This document shows positions 63,882 through 64,000 of a stretch of 64,000 nucleotides of DNA, piece after piece. The DNA is taken from NCBI GenBank assembly GCA_930633495.1, contig CAKNFJ010000002.1, positions 694,793 through 758,792 of the forward strand, written 5' to 3'. A model generated the notes under the pieces. The model had not been told where the DNA came from. It searched no databases and saw only the letters and a list, made by a program, of their open reading frames with translations. A program made the translations under genes and the position numbers. The DNA is from Hyphomicrobiales bacterium. GTDB lineage: Bacteria > Pseudomonadota > Alphaproteobacteria > Rhizobiales > Beijerinckiaceae. Every line of letters starts with the position of its first letter. Positions within the stretch are counted from its first letter, which is position 1.

Positions 63882-64000
63882 ATCGAGACTCTTGAAACGA
63901 CTCGTTAAATTCTGCACCTTGCTTCTAAGGGCTTAGGTCTATCATTCTGCAAATAATAAATTTTACGCACTAGGATCGACCTATCAAAACACCGATTACA

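Overview
The window is GC-rich and gene-dense, with short or overlapping gene junctions. It looks like part of a large conjugative plasmid (or an integrated relative) of an alphaproteobacterium, most likely of the Hyphomicrobiales/Rhizobiales type. The evidence is a type IVB (Dot/Icm, IncI-like) transfer cluster, many hypothetical genes of plasmid character, a lone tyrosine recombinase, an orphan cytosine methyltransferase, and a second-copy set of replication and repair genes. No rRNA, tRNA or CRISPR array was seen. The species cannot be fixed from the sequence.

Backbone, left part (1-18.3 kb): hypothetical genes; ndk; an OmpA-domain protein; a metallophosphoesterase; a papain/transglutaminase-like protein coupled to an HD-GYP protein; a DotB-type ATPase; two coiled-coil proteins; a DnaQ-type exonuclease; a RusA-type resolvase; and a UvrD/Rep helicase. 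Backbone, middle (18.3-42.6 kb): a 1234-aa DnaE; a minus-strand transfer operon read dotI-dotH-dotG-dotF-dotN-(471-aa protein); two Myb/SANT-type DNA-binding proteins, one with six tandem modules; an acyl carrier protein; an HNH nuclease; a double cold-shock protein; a C5 methyltransferase; and several members of an unrecognised family. Backbone, right part (60.1-64 kb): a DUF488 gene, another member of that family, a Xer-like recombinase and two small genes.

A 17,398-bp composite transposon (42741-60138) interrupts the backbone. Two identical 3,228-bp Tn3-family elements, each encoding only a transposase, bound it. It sits inside the DUF488 gene with a 5-bp target duplication (TTCTT), and removing it with one copy of the duplication restores an intact 204-codon DUF488 frame. 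Its cargo differs from the backbone and is partly more A/T-rich. It holds a 5'-truncated DadA-like gene, a LysR regulator divergent from a polysaccharide-deacetylase-family gene, a class III aminotransferase coupled to an aldehyde dehydrogenase, then homologues of bhcB, bhcC and bhcD of the beta-hydroxyaspartate (glyoxylate assimilation) cycle, and a decayed IS630-family element. The cargo looks like a mobile catabolic module that could turn glyoxylate plus glycine into aspartate, but the usual bhcA and bhcR are absent.

Two unexplained patterns recur in the backbone. First, at least six large hypothetical proteins share a signature (LIVxG, then about 8 residues, then EPxW/F), and five proteins of this group end in a similar L-x-x-L-S-L tail. 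Second, a 9-bp word, CAAGGATTG or its complement, lies almost only in short gaps upstream of backbone genes, sometimes in pairs.
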